Part shown: positions 42,442-54,102 of the stretch, in pieces
Layout: each line of letters begins with the position of its first letter
How positions within the stretch are numbered: position 1 is the first letter of the stretch
DNA from: Ornithinibacillus contaminans
GTDB lineage: Bacteria; Bacillota; Bacilli; Bacillales; Amphibacillaceae
Direction: 5' to 3'
DNA: 64,000 bases
Assembly: GCF_001038425.2 (NCBI RefSeq)
Contig: NZ_LDPV02000030.1
Coordinates: forward strand, 1-64,000
Program-made: the position numbers and the translations under genes
Notes under the pieces: model-generated
Told to the model about the DNA's origin: nothing
Seen by the model: only the letters and a program-made list of their open reading frames with translations
Database searches by the model: none

Positions 42442-44097
42442 CTATTTAACTAGTTTATAAACTCTAGCTTCATATGGTTTAAGTATATTTTCTTTATTGT
42501 CATCGTAGTTACTTAATAATAACTCTTTTCGAGTATTGACGAATTCAGCTGGGAAGTCAAATACTACCTCTTCTTCAAATAAATTTGTCATAATTAATAC
42601 CGCTTCATCACCTAAGGTACGCTTATACGCATAAATTTGATTGTGTTCTTCCATCACAATATCGTAGTTTCCATAGATAAGAACAGATTGCTCTTTTCGT
42701 AATTGGATTAGCTTTCGATAATAATGATAAATAGAATTTGGGTTCTTCATTTCGCTTTCTACATTGATTTCTGTGTAATTCGGATTTACCTTCATCCATG
42801 GTGTTCCATTAGAAAAACCTGCATTTTTCTCAATTGTCCATTGCATTGGTGTTCTCGAATTATCGCGACCTGTTTTCCAAATGACTTCCATGATTTCTAA
42901 TTCAGGAGTTCCTTTTTCCAATTCATGAAAATAATAATTCCGCATCCCAACATCATCGTAATCATCAATCGATGGGAACTGGACATTGGTCATGCCGATC
43001 TCCTGACCTTGATAAATAAATGGTGTCCCTTGCATGAGAAAGTACATAGTAGCTAGACATTTGGCAGATTCTACTCGATATTCCCCACTGTTCCCCCAAG
43101 TAGAAACTGATCTTGGTTGGTCATGATTTTCAAGGAATAGAGCATTCCAGCCTACACCTTCAAGTCCCTTTTGCCATTTAGTCATTGTCTGTTTCAATGC
43201 ATGGATATCGATGCCTGTTTTCGTATTTTTTCCCCAGAGGTCTAAATGTTCGAATTGGAAAATCATATCGAACTTCCCGTTTTTCTCTCCTACCCATTCC
43301 TCTGCTTGCTCAATACTTACACCATTTGCTTCTCCAACTGTCATAATGTCATAGTTCGCAAAGGTTTTCTGCTTTAACTCTTCCAAATATACTTGAATTC
43401 CTTCACGGTTCATGTGACCATCAAAGGATGGAACATATTGCTTATTTTCTGGGTTTGGTAAATCCGGAAATCCTGGAATCTTTTTAATATGGGAAATCGC
43501 ATCCACACGAAATCCATCGATACCTTTATCAAGCCACCAATTTACCATATTATATAAATCATTACGAACAGCTGGATTTTCCCAGTTTAAATCGGGCTGT
43601 TTCGTAGAGAATACATGTAGGAAATATTCATTTGTTTTCTCGTCATATTTCCATGCGGAACCACCAAATATAGATTCCCAATTATTCGGCTCCTTTCCGT
43701 CCTTACCAGGATGCCATAAATAGTAGTCTCTGTAAGGGTTATCCTTGGAAGAACGTGATTCGATGAACCAAGGGTGTTCGTCTGATGTATGATTAATTAC
43801 TAAATCCATGATTAATCTCATATCACGTCGGTGTACCTCGGATAAAAGCAAATCAAAATCCTCCATCGTTCCGAATTCATCCATAATAGCTTGATAATCA
43901 CTTATATCGTAGCCGTTATCATCATTGGGAGATTGATAGATTGGGCTCATCCAAATGACATCGATACCGAGATTTTTAAGATAATCAAGTTTTGAGATGA
44001 CGCCTTGGATGTCGCCGATGCCATCTCCGTTTGAGTCCATAAAACTTCGTGGATATACTTGATAAGCGACTGCTTCCTTCCACCATACTTTTTTCAT
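42442..44097 (-). CDS. malL: Alpha-glucosidase (oligo-1,6-glucosidase type)
   Basis: A 551-residue cytoplasmic GH13 enzyme hydrolysing imported maltose, isomaltose or short maltodextrins. It has an N-terminal barrel start (WWKEAVAYQVYPRSF), DLVINHTSDEH, nucleophile region GFRVDAISHI, acid/base region TVGEANG and LENHDQPRS. The length and order fit the oligo-1,6-glucosidase/MalL subfamily. AAGGAG precedes the ATG. It lies in the malEFG direction, so co-expression with the transporter is likely. Confidence 0.9.
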   Translation of the reverse strand: MKKVWWKEAVAYQVYPRSFMDSNGDGIGDIQGVISKLDYLKNLGIDVIWMSPIYQSPNDDNGYDISDYQAIMDEFGTMEDFDLLLSEVHRRDMRLIMDLVINHTSDEHPWFIESRSSKDNPYRDYYLWHPGKDGKEPNNWESIFGGSAWKYDEKTNEYFLHVFSTKQPDLNWENPAVRNDLYNMVNWWLDKGIDGFRVDAISHIKKIPGFPDLPNPENKQYVPSFDGHMNREGIQVYLEELKQKTFANYDIMTVGEANGVSIEQAEEWVGEKNGKFDMIFQFEHLDLWGKNTKTGIDIHALKQTMTKWQKGLEGVGWNALFLENHDQPRSVSTWGNSGEYRVESAKCLATMYFLMQGTPFIYQGQEIGMTNVQFPSIDDYDDVGMRNYYFHELEKGTPELEIMEVIWKTGRDNSRTPMQWTIEKNAGFSNGTPWMKVNPNYTEINVESEMKNPNSIYHYYRKLIQLRKEQSVLIYGNYDIVMEEHNQIYAYKRTLGDEAVLIMTNLFEEEVVFDFPAEFVNTRKELLLSNYDDNKENILKPYEARVYKLVK

Positions 44098-44153
44098 GAA
44101 AATTCTCCTTGCTAATCATATTCTTGTTGATGAAATATAGCTATCGGAAGTGG

Positions 44154-44173
44154 GGTCAGTTTTTATACTGACC
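44154..44173. other. Intercistronic hairpin between the DUF1189 and alpha-glucosidase genes
   Basis: GGTCAGT / ACTGACC stem of 7 bp with a TTTTAT loop and no T tract on the minus strand. It is more likely an mRNA-processing or stability element than a terminator. Confidence 0.4.
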
Positions 44174-44217
44174 GTTGGATTCCTGTTTATAAATAGAATG
44201 TTTTGTTTGCATTACTG

Positions 44218-45063
44218 TTACTTGTATTCGTTAGTCTCTTCTACAATGTCTTCGCTATCGTGAAAACGTGTTTTGGCGAATACAATCAATAGCATGATAA
44301 CAAAGCCAAGTGTTTGGGTCATAATCATAACGATAATGTCGAATTGAATGAATCCTATTATCAATGCGATAACTGTCGATAGTCCAATGGTGTTCACGAT
44401 TAGATTTACCGATTCTTTATATGTCTTAATTGATGAAAGCTGTCCTTTTTTGGTTAGGTACACAAATACTGCCGCACCTAAGCAAATGAAAACGATGCTT
44501 ACTAGTAATAAGATAAATACCGACATCAATAAGCTTCCAACAATGAAGCTCTTGTTTTGAATAAACCATTGCTCCGAGATTTTCGTCTGTAAGCCTTCCA
44601 CACTAGTTACGCCATCCATAGAGAAATCCTCTGTGTACATTACTCGTGTAACAGGATTGTCTCCTTCCTTGATGACAAGTTCATTCTCTAAGAAAAGTAG
44701 CGCATTTTCCTTCTGTAATGCCGACCTTTCCTCAGCATTTGATACATTTCCCCCAACAACGCCATTCTCACGTTCGAAATAGAATTGCTGGTTCGCTATC
44801 ATTGCTCCCTGTGAAAATTCCACTTCCTGTAATGCGGTTACAACAGATTCGTCCACTAGCTCAAACGCATTCGGAAATGTTTCTTGAACCGGATAAGAAT
44901 CCATTTTTGCAAGATTAATCGATAATGGAATCATCATTAACCCATTCAGAAATAAGAAGATGATAACTATCTGGAACCAATTTAATTGCTTTCTGCCCTT
45001 AAAGATGTTCGTCGGTGTCGTTATGCTTTTAAAATAGTTCAGTGGAAATATATCTGTTCTCAT
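44218..45063 (-). CDS. DUF1189-family membrane protein
   Basis: A 281-residue membrane protein with one helix near residues 30-50, an extracellular region of about 115 residues, then three or four helices from residue 170. It belongs to the DUF1189 family, found in maltodextrin operons of Bacilli and streptococci (pneumococcal MalA). It follows malG by about 40 bases. The molecular role is unknown; a helper of the maltodextrin importer is the contextual guess. Confidence 0.75.
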   Translation of the reverse strand: MRTDIFPLNYFKSITTPTNIFKGRKQLNWFQIVIIFLFLNGLMMIPLSINLAKMDSYPVQETFPNAFELVDESVVTALQEVEFSQGAMIANQQFYFERENGVVGGNVSNAEERSALQKENALLFLENELVIKEGDNPVTRVMYTEDFSMDGVTSVEGLQTKISEQWFIQNKSFIVGSLLMSVFILLLVSIVFICLGAAVFVYLTKKGQLSSIKTYKESVNLIVNTIGLSTVIALIIGFIQFDIIVMIMTQTLGFVIMLLIVFAKTRFHDSEDIVEETNEYK

Positions 45064-45106
45064 GTATTCACATCATTTCTATAAAATTAACTCTCATGCT
45101 GTATTA

Positions 45107-45961
45107 CTATCCTTTAGTTCCACCAGAAGTTAGGCCAGCAACAAAATGCTTTTGCAGCATAAAGAATAATACGGAAATTGGAACTGCAATTAAAATCGCA
45201 CCCGCCGCAAACAATGCTACTTTTTGGTTTTGCGGGTTGTTAATAAAGGTTTGCAGACCTATCGCTACCGTATAATTTTCTGGTGTACGAAGCAAGAACT
45301 TCGCAAGCATATATTCACCAAATGGTGTCATAAACGCCCATAAGGATTGCACAGCTATCATCGGTTTTACTAGTGGTAATACAATTTGTGCAAAAATCCT
45401 TAAATGTCCAGCACCATCTAACTTAGCCGATTCATCCAAATCGTATGGTACTGTATCGAAGTAACCTTTCATTAACCAAGTATTCATCGGAATACCGCCA
45501 CCTATATAAAGGAACATCAGGAACCAGCTTTGGTCTAAAGCACCTAACAGTAACGCCATAACATAGAACGCCGTTAATGCTGCGGTAGTCGGTACCATTT
45601 GAACGATTAAGAAGAACATTAAACTCTTTTTACGACCAACAAAACGGTATCTACTATACGTATAACCTGCTAATGTAATTACTGTTACTTGGACTACCAT
45701 TGTAACCAATGCGATAATCAACGTATTCCAATACCATTCCCCGTACAATGTCTCACTAAAGAGTCGACTAAAGTTACTTAACGTCCAATTTGCATCAAAG
45801 CTTAAATCAAATGCGGTTAGATTTCCAGCCTTAAATGCTGAGCTTGCCGTAATTAATAGTGGATAAATAATGATTACGGCTAGTAGAATTAAATAGAAAT
45901 ACGTAAATAGTTTCGTAAGCAACCGGGAGGTTTTTTGGGACTTCACTAATTTGCTCATCAT
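45107..45961 (-). CDS. malG: Maltodextrin ABC permease MalG
   Basis: A 284-residue permease with six predicted helices and the EAA loop [20 protein letters not shown]. The C-terminal [13 protein letters not shown] is typical of MalG. It starts at the malF stop (TAATGATG) behind GGGGGA, so it is translationally coupled. It forms the channel with MalF. Confidence 0.92.
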   Translation of the reverse strand: MMSKLVKSQKTSRLLTKLFTYFYLILLAVIIIYPLLITASSAFKAGNLTAFDLSFDANWTLSNFSRLFSETLYGEWYWNTLIIALVTMVVQVTVITLAGYTYSRYRFVGRKKSLMFFLIVQMVPTTAALTAFYVMALLLGALDQSWFLMFLYIGGGIPMNTWLMKGYFDTVPYDLDESAKLDGAGHLRIFAQIVLPLVKPMIAVQSLWAFMTPFGEYMLAKFLLRTPENYTVAIGLQTFINNPQNQKVALFAAGAILIAVPISVLFFMLQKHFVAGLTSGGTKG

Positions 45962-47265
45962 TAATCCCCCATTTCAAATGCTTTCGTTTTCTTAAAGATA
46001 ATTAACGATATTACAATGACAAACATGGAAATAAACAAGGTTACTGCCGACGCAACAGAATATTGCGGTGAAGTTCCTGTTGTCAATTTATAAATCCACG
46101 AGATTAAAATATCCGTTGATCCAGCACCCGCACCGATACTTCCTGGACCACCCTCATTAAATAGATAAATCATAGAGAAGTTATTAAAGTTACCTGTGTA
46201 TTGCGTAATGAAAATTGGTGCCGCAATCATGAATACTGTAGGCATGGTAATATGTCTGAATCGTTGCAGAACACCCGCTCCATCAATTCTAGCTGCCTCA
46301 TATTGTTCCTCAGGAATGGACTGCAATATACCCGAGACAAGTACATAAATGAACGGAAAGCCTAGCCAGCCCTGTATCATAATAATCGCAATCTTTGTCC
46401 AAAACGGATCCGTCTTCCATGGTAAGCTACCAATATCAACGAATGGAATTAACGCATCAATCAATGGAATTACTTGGGTATTCATTGCTCCAATACTATC
46501 ATTAAACATGTTTGAAAAACTCATAATTGTGATAAACGCTGGAACTGCCCACGGTAATAAGAAAATAATTCCGAATAACCGCTTGAATTTAATAAACTTT
46601 TGATTCAGAACAACGGCGGTAAATACACCAATTGTTATCTGAAGTGTTGTTGCGGCAACAGTCCAAATGACTGTCCACCCAAACACTGCCAAGAATGTAT
46701 CACGATAGGAGCTTAAGAAAAAGATATTGGTAAAGTTTTGAAAACCTGCCCAATCAATAAGCTTCGCTGGTGGAATATGATAGAAGTCATAATTCGTAAA
46801 TGCAATAAATATCGTTACTAATACTGGGAATACAATTGCGAAAATCATGGCAATGTATGCCGGAATTGTAAATAAATAAGGGAAACCATGATCTGCAAGA
46901 TTTAACAGAATTGATTTCGTTGAGGTATTAACTTTTTGCGTTTCTACCCATTGTTTGGCAACCTTTTTTGCATCATTAATATTAATGGCATAAAACAATA
47001 TGAATAATAACAAAACTAATAGCTGTAATGAACCTTCAATTAAGATAAATAGAGAGTGATCGACACCTGGTGTACTACCAAGAGTGATTAATCCTACTAA
47101 TGCTTCCCCTCCATAACCAATCATCTCTACTATAAACAAAGCAAAAATGAGTAGAAATACAATTCCTTTAAACAGCTGTTTGTTATATAGTTGGCCCAAG
47201 CCTGGAATTATAGAGAGCAATGTTGCAGTTCTCACACGCTTTTTGTCAGTTTCTTTATACTCCAC
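45961..47265 (-). CDS. malF: Maltodextrin ABC permease MalF
   Basis: A permease of about 434 residues with an N-terminal extension that contains [17 protein letters not shown] and two extra helices before the CUT1 core, as in Bacillaceae MalF. The EAA loop is [20 protein letters not shown]. The start is a GTG at 47265 with GGGAGTGAG upstream; the frame open to 47328 lacks a suitable signal. It is paired with MalG and MalE; no MalK ATPase is present. Confidence 0.9.
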   Translation of the reverse strand: MEYKETDKKRVRTATLLSIIPGLGQLYNKQLFKGIVFLLIFALFIVEMIGYGGEALVGLITLGSTPGVDHSLFILIEGSLQLLVLLLFILFYAININDAKKVAKQWVETQKVNTSTKSILLNLADHGFPYLFTIPAYIAMIFAIVFPVLVTIFIAFTNYDFYHIPPAKLIDWAGFQNFTNIFFLSSYRDTFLAVFGWTVIWTVAATTLQITIGVFTAVVLNQKFIKFKRLFGIIFLLPWAVPAFITIMSFSNMFNDSIGAMNTQVIPLIDALIPFVDIGSLPWKTDPFWTKIAIIMIQGWLGFPFIYVLVSGILQSIPEEQYEAARIDGAGVLQRFRHITMPTVFMIAAPIFITQYTGNFNNFSMIYLFNEGGPGSIGAGAGSTDILISWIYKLTTGTSPQYSVASAVTLFISMFVIVISLIIFKKTKAFEMGD

Positions 47266-47337
47266 AATAATCTCACTCCCTTTAAAAATAAACTGAGGCA
47301 GAGAAACGTATCTCTGCCAAAGTTTCATTTTACATTA

Positions 47338-48585
47338 TTAGTATTTTTGAGAAATGTTTTCACTAATAACGTTCACTGCATCATTTGCTGCTTCTTCTGC
47401 TGTCTTATTACCAGAAGCCGCATCAAACATTAATGTTGCTGCACCAGTCCAAACTTCGGCCATTTGTGGAATGTTTGGCATAGGAATTGCATTATTATAT
47501 TGGTTGATTACTGCAGTTGTTAGCTCATCTCCTGCTTCACTAACTGTAGCTCTTGTCATTTGGTTCGCAGGAACTTCACCTTTATCATCATATAATTTTT
47601 GTTGATTTTCTTGATTTGTAACAAAGTCTAACCATTTAGCAGCGGCATCTGCATCTTTCGCATAAGCACTTGCAATCCACGCTTTACCACCAGCAAATGG
47701 TTGATATTCTTCACCATTTGGTAATGTTGGGATCATTGATACGCCATAGTTCACACCAGCTTCTTTGTAGTTAGAAGCAGACCATGGTCCACCAATAATT
47801 GCAGCAGCTTTACCAGTAGTAAATTGCTCATCAATAAAGTTACCAGCAGTTGTTGCATCTAACATACCTTGTGGCCATTTATTGAACCATTCTGTTGCAT
47901 ATTCAATACCTTCAATTGCACCATCTGTGTTTAACCCTACATCTTCAGGGTTTGTTCCATTCTCACCAAACACATAACCACCATAAGCAGATAGTAAACC
48001 GTATGTGCTATAGAAATCCAACCAGTTTGCTAAGAATGCTGTGCTTCTTCCACTTTCAGATTCAAATGCAAAACGGTCATCTTCCGTTAACGCTTCCAAT
48101 TCTTCGAAAGTAGCTGGAGCTTGATCAATTAAATCTTTGTTGTAGTAAAGAATTAGCGATTCAATTACGAATGGAGCTCCGTAAGTTTTGTCATCTATTG
48201 TAACTTGTTGCTTATCTAAATCATCATAACGACCATCATCTGGGAATGCATATTCCGCAAGATGTCCTTGTTGCCCTAAGTTACCTACTCTATCATAAGG
48301 AGCAATCATAACATCTGGAGCTATTCCAGCTGGTCCATCTAATGGTAACGCTTCTAGAGTTTCGAATAAATCTCTTTCTGTAACGGTAACATCAATACCA
48401 GTTTCATCTTCAAAAGCAGGAACAAGCTCATTAACATAATCAATATAACCTGCTTCAACTCCGATTTCTAATGTGCCAGCACTTTCTCCACCATCTGTAG
48501 AGCTATTGCCTTCTTCCTTATCCCCGCCACAAGCTGCTAAAGCGAATAAACTAACTAACATAACGATTAAAGCGAATTTTTTCAT
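47338..48585 (-). CDS. malE: Maltodextrin-binding lipoprotein MalE
   Basis: A 415-residue extracellular binding protein with lipobox LAAC (Cys19) and an acidic linker. The binding fold has VMIAPYDRVGNLGQQGHL, IIGGPWSASN and FAGGKAWI, close to MalE/MdxE. It is the first gene of the maltodextrin operon (malE, malF, malG, DUF1189, alpha-glucosidase, malR). The upstream 460-base region is shared with the divergent nplT and contains LacI/cre-type operators. Confidence 0.92.
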   Translation of the reverse strand: MKKFALIVMLVSLFALAACGGDKEEGNSSTDGGESAGTLEIGVEAGYIDYVNELVPAFEDETGIDVTVTERDLFETLEALPLDGPAGIAPDVMIAPYDRVGNLGQQGHLAEYAFPDDGRYDDLDKQQVTIDDKTYGAPFVIESLILYYNKDLIDQAPATFEELEALTEDDRFAFESESGRSTAFLANWLDFYSTYGLLSAYGGYVFGENGTNPEDVGLNTDGAIEGIEYATEWFNKWPQGMLDATTAGNFIDEQFTTGKAAAIIGGPWSASNYKEAGVNYGVSMIPTLPNGEEYQPFAGGKAWIASAYAKDADAAAKWLDFVTNQENQQKLYDDKGEVPANQMTRATVSEAGDELTTAVINQYNNAIPMPNIPQMAEVWTGAATLMFDAASGNKTAEEAANDAVNVISENISQKY

Positions 48586-48803
48586 AATAAGTAATCCTCT
48601 CTTTCATTTTTAGTTAAATCCTTTAACTAGAAGCTTCTATTTTTATTAATCTGTAAAACTACTAATCTTGTAAGGCACATGCTTCTTGACATTTTTTAGT
48701 ACCGCGAAGGATATCTATTTTTCTATCATCTTCATTTGGTAACCAAAATTATATCAATCACCATAAGCTTCCCCCTTTTATAATTTGTTTCACGATTAAA
48801 GTG

Positions 48804-48819
48804 TGAAAACGTTTGCGCA
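48804..48819. promoter_or_regulatory. LacI-family operator upstream of malE
   Basis: GCGCAAACGTTTTCA on the minus strand has the central AACGTT palindrome typical of MalR and CcpA sites. It sits in the malE-nplT divergent region and is a likely MalR operator. Confidence 0.5.
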
Positions 48820-48856
48820 ACCTTACAAAATTATTGTAACGGTTTTATTTAAAAAA

Positions 48857-48870
48857 TGCAATCGTTTTCA
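48857..48870. promoter_or_regulatory. cre-like site in the malE-nplT region
   Basis: TGCAATCGTTTTCA matches the cre consensus at 13 of 14 positions (C for W at position 3). It lies between the malE and nplT promoters, about 30 bases upstream of the nplT -35 element. Confidence 0.55.
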
Positions 48871-48898
48871 TAAATATTTTTTTCTTTGAAACTTGTAG

Positions 48899-48927
48899 TT
48901 GACTTTCTAAAACGATTGCCTTACATT
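48899..48927 (+). promoter_or_regulatory. nplT: Probable sigma-A promoter of nplT
   Basis: TTGACT, 17 bases, TACATT on the plus strand. The spacer contains AAAACGATTG, which resembles half of a LacI/cre operator, so a repressor could occlude the promoter. Confidence 0.6.
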
Positions 48928-48937
48928 AATGGTATAA

Positions 48938-50809
<1,872 letters not shown>

Positions 50810-50810
50810 T

Positions 50811-50860
50811 ATAAGGAAAACACCCATAATCGACTCAATAATTATGGGTGTTTTCCTTAT
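50811..50860. terminator. Bidirectional terminator between nplT and the amylase gene
   Basis: A perfect 20-bp stem (50811-50830 with 50841-50860) with a 10-base loop, containing AAGGAAAACACCCATAAT. It serves both convergent genes. Confidence 0.92.
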
Positions 50861-52395
50861 GGTTTTACCTTTTTCCTTTTGACTATTAAGAAAACTATAC
50901 CAAGAATGATGACTAGTCCCCCTGTTCCTACAACCCAACTAGTCATTCCCATTAACTGTGCTTCCTCATCTTCTATAACAAAAATTTCTGCTGATTCACT
51001 TGATGTACGAATCACATATCCATCAGAATTTCCCGAAATGATGCCTTCACCTAAAACTGCTCGCAATTGTTGATTCGCTTCAATCATATCATTTGTCATA
51101 GTAACGGTTTGATCTGCCGTTGTATTGTTGATCGCTACAAGCATACTTTGCTCAGCATCGCTCCGTTTAAATACTGTCATCCCTGCTTGATCAAGTAATA
51201 ATTCATAATCTCCCCGAGATAATGCAGGATACTCCTGACGAATCTTACCTAGCTCAGAAATATACGAGACCAGTTCATGGTCCTGAAATTCCATCATCCT
51301 TCTGTTATCAGGGTCTTCTCCACCATCCATAGCGATTTCGGTCCCATAGTAAACAATTGGGATACCGGGGGCAGTATACAAGTACGTTAAGGCTTGCTTT
51401 AAACGAGATACTGGATCTTGGTCTTTCTCAATAGCTAGTCGTGTAAATCGTTTGTTATCATGATTATCAATAAAATTCCCAAGAATAGAAGGGTTCTCGT
51501 AAAGTACCGCATTTCGTTGCCAAATCCCATTCATGTATTTACCAATTGCTTGGTCAGGACTACTAAAAATTCGAGTTGCTTCATTGTAAAATGGATAATC
51601 GACAAAAGAATCAATCCCAGTTTTGGCATAATCGGCAACATACGTAGGATCATTATGCCAAACTTCACCGATTAAGAAAAAGTCCTCTTTTACCGCTTTT
51701 ACTTCCTTCGAAAAATCCTCCCAGAAATCTTTTGGTACATGCTTTACAGTGTCTAACCGGTACCCATCGATGTCTGTTTCCTCAATCCACCATTTTGCCA
51801 TATCAAGTAAATATTCTCGCACTTCCGGGTTTTCCTGCGCTAAGTCCGGCAATCCTGCTAGTCTACCAGTCTCTATTAAGTTTTGGTCATTAGAATTTAA
51901 GATTGGCTTATCTTCATGGAACCAGTCATGTTTGTCTGGATCACTTAGCCATGGATGCTCATAACCAGTATGATTTACCACTAGGTCCAAAATAATTTTA
52001 ATGTCCCTATTATGTGCCTCTTGGACGAGCAATTTAAATTCATCCAATGTGCCAAAATGCTCTTCTACCTCGTAGAAATCCTCTGTCCAGTAACCATGGT
52101 ATCCTTTTGCTTCATTGTTAACAATTGGCGTTAACCAAATTGCTGTAAATCCCATTTCCTTTATATAATCGAGCTTTTCCATTATTCCTTGGAAATCCCC
52201 ACCATGATAGGCGCTTGGGTCACTGGAATCTACTTGATAGTCATTCGCTGTATCGCCATTATTAAAACGATCGATCATCACAAAATAGATAATTTCATCC
52301 TGCCAAGTACTTGCTTTTTGTTCAGCCGCATGGACTGGCGCTACACTACCAATTACTAACAATACCAAAATGAAAGCGATTAACTTTTCCCACAT
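50857..52395 (-). CDS. Secreted, membrane-anchored alpha-amylase
   Basis: A 512-residue GH13 alpha-amylase. Signal peptide to about residue 23 (PVHAAEQ), catalytic barrel with YFVMIDRFNNGD, DLVVNHTGYEHPW, nucleophile region GYRLDTVKHV, acid/base region LIGEVWHN and FIDNHDNKR, then a beta domain. After residue 480 comes a hydrophobic helix (WVVGTGGLVIILGIVFLIV) ending in KRKKVKP, so the enzyme should stay tethered outside the membrane. It degrades starch to dextrins for the MalEFG importer. AGGGGGGA sets the start. Confidence 0.92.
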   Translation of the reverse strand: MWEKLIAFILVLLVIGSVAPVHAAEQKASTWQDEIIYFVMIDRFNNGDTANDYQVDSSDPSAYHGGDFQGIMEKLDYIKEMGFTAIWLTPIVNNEAKGYHGYWTEDFYEVEEHFGTLDEFKLLVQEAHNRDIKIILDLVVNHTGYEHPWLSDPDKHDWFHEDKPILNSNDQNLIETGRLAGLPDLAQENPEVREYLLDMAKWWIEETDIDGYRLDTVKHVPKDFWEDFSKEVKAVKEDFFLIGEVWHNDPTYVADYAKTGIDSFVDYPFYNEATRIFSSPDQAIGKYMNGIWQRNAVLYENPSILGNFIDNHDNKRFTRLAIEKDQDPVSRLKQALTYLYTAPGIPIVYYGTEIAMDGGEDPDNRRMMEFQDHELVSYISELGKIRQEYPALSRGDYELLLDQAGMTVFKRSDAEQSMLVAINNTTADQTVTMTNDMIEANQQLRAVLGEGIISGNSDGYVIRTSSESAEIFVIEDEEAQLMGMTSWVVGTGGLVIILGIVFLIVKRKKVKP

Positions 52396-52518
52396 AAAAA
52401 GTCCCCCCTGCTATACTCCAAATCATTCTATCCTATTATTCTTTATTTGTGTACTGGCAAAGTATAGTATACCTATAAAAATAGGATAGAGATGACTTAC
52501 AAGAAGCCTTCTCTACCC

Positions 52519-53274
52519 TTAATTACTAGCTATTTTTACTTTTGAACGAAATACTATTTTCTCATCCCGCTTACGTAAACCTTCGATGTAAATCATTTGA
52601 TTTTCAACGGAAGATAAGTCCTTCTTCAAAACTAATGTGTCTCCAGGTAACACCTCGTTTAAATAATTCACTTCTATAGAACTTATATGATAGACTTGGT
52701 GCTCCTCTACTGAAAAACAGTCCATCATATAATCCACATATCGAGAATTATTCAAGTGACCATTAAAGTCAATATCACTATACCCAATCGTTTTTAGATA
52801 GGCTGTGTCTAAGTTTTCCGAACCCTTTAGCTTACCAAGTGTAATATCCATTGCCCTTTCCGTGACGACATACGGATATTGAAGTGAAATCGTATCACTT
52901 CGTTTTAACCTACGTTTTGCAATATCCATTACCACCCAAACTGAGACCGCTCGAGCAATAATTTCACCTTGCTGATCTCGCACAAGAAAATCACGTTCGA
53001 ATTCGAGTTTCCCCGGTTCTAATGGCCATGTTTCAATGGTGATTTCCTCATCTAATTTCGGATTTCGGATAACATCCACTCGAATTTGCATTAAGATCCA
53101 AGCAACCCCATACTTCTGCTCCAGATCTTGGATACTTGCACCGAGATTTTCAGCGGCCAAATTCGCTACATCCTGAAAATAACCAAACAACGTACTTAGT
53201 CTTAGCTCCTTCTTTAAATCAACATCCCGTAAATCAATATGATAGTTCTTTTTGTAAATCATTGATGGTTCCAT
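52519..53274 (-). CDS. Acyl-ACP thioesterase
   Basis: A 251-residue double hot-dog protein of the acyl-ACP thioesterase (FatA/FatB-like) family, releasing fatty acids from ACP. The N-terminal hot dog has YKKNYHIDLRDVD and AWILMQIRVDV, the second has YSDIDFNGHLNNSRYVDYMMD with the typical Asn-His pair. The start may be the ATG at 53262 rather than 53274; neither has a clear ribosome binding site. It stands alone and no link to the acyl genes at 4.8-9.5 kb is visible. Confidence 0.85.
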   Translation of the reverse strand: MEPSMIYKKNYHIDLRDVDLKKELRLSTLFGYFQDVANLAAENLGASIQDLEQKYGVAWILMQIRVDVIRNPKLDEEITIETWPLEPGKLEFERDFLVRDQQGEIIARAVSVWVVMDIAKRRLKRSDTISLQYPYVVTERAMDITLGKLKGSENLDTAYLKTIGYSDIDFNGHLNNSRYVDYMMDCFSVEEHQVYHISSIEVNYLNEVLPGDTLVLKKDLSSVENQMIYIEGLRKRDEKIVFRSKVKIASN

Positions 53275-53311
53275 CTAATCGCTCCCAAAAACAAAAATAA
53301 TATCGAATGAA

Positions 53312-53941
53312 CTATATCTTATCCGCTAAGTCAGCACTTTGAATCTTTACCGTGTTTATTCTCCTATTTTTATATTTTTCAATCTGTAAATCTCTTTGCA
53401 AGTCTTGATTTTCTACGATTAAATTATTCTTTTCATATGTAAGCTTCTCTATCTTATGTTCTAATTCGGCAATTTTATATAGTGCTGGTTTTGATAGAAT
53501 TGTATCATTACCCTTATCATACTCTTTTTCTAGTATATGGTTAACTTCTATTTCTTTTTGCAGCTGCAGATTTTCATCTTTTAATTGTACATTTTCTTTT
53601 TTTAGTCGTTTCAGTCTCTCCTCCAACGCCAAAACTCTGTTATCGTCATGAACCGTATAGATATTCTTGATTTCCCGATCCATTTGGTTATGTATTGATT
53701 GCTTCATTATTTCTTGGTCGTTTATTTTTTTTCCATTACTCTTAATGATAGACCTACCAGTTGATGAGATAGCGAAAAGTTCAGGTCCGACCTCAATAAT
53801 TAATGTTTGTTGTTTCATCATCTCGATTAGTTTGCTAAGTGTGATTTTTTCAATATCAAGTTTAGCTAGTAATTCCACCATTTGTAGGGGTCCATTAATT
53901 TCTAATAGCTTTAAGAGCATGGTTGATTTTTCGGTATTCAA
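53312..53941 (-). CDS. Coiled-coil protein with a winged-helix-like N-terminus
   Basis: About 210 residues, not assigned to a named family. Residues 1-75 resemble a winged-helix segment (STMLLKLLEINGPLQMVELL). From about 110 to 200 it is heptad-rich coiled coil (LEERLKRLKKENVQLKDENL). A TTG at 53941 with AGGAAGTG six bases upstream fits better than the frame open to 54013, whose extra residues are hydrophobic and have no ribosome binding site. Function unknown. Confidence 0.6.
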   Translation of the reverse strand: MNTEKSTMLLKLLEINGPLQMVELLAKLDIEKITLSKLIEMMKQQTLIIEVGPELFAISSTGRSIIKSNGKKINDQEIMKQSIHNQMDREIKNIYTVHDDNRVLALEERLKRLKKENVQLKDENLQLQKEIEVNHILEKEYDKGNDTILSKPALYKIAELEHKIEKLTYEKNNLIVENQDLQRDLQIEKYKNRRINTVKIQSADLADKI

Positions 53942-54102
53942 GGATTTCACTTCCTTTTTAAATTCAAAAAAACATAATACAACTATAAAATAAATGTAAC
54001 CTGACAGCAACACTACCGTTCAAGAAGGAAAATAACAATGAAAAGCGAATAAGTAATGTAGAAGACCTATAATTTATACACGCTTAAGGAGATGGATGAG
54101 AA

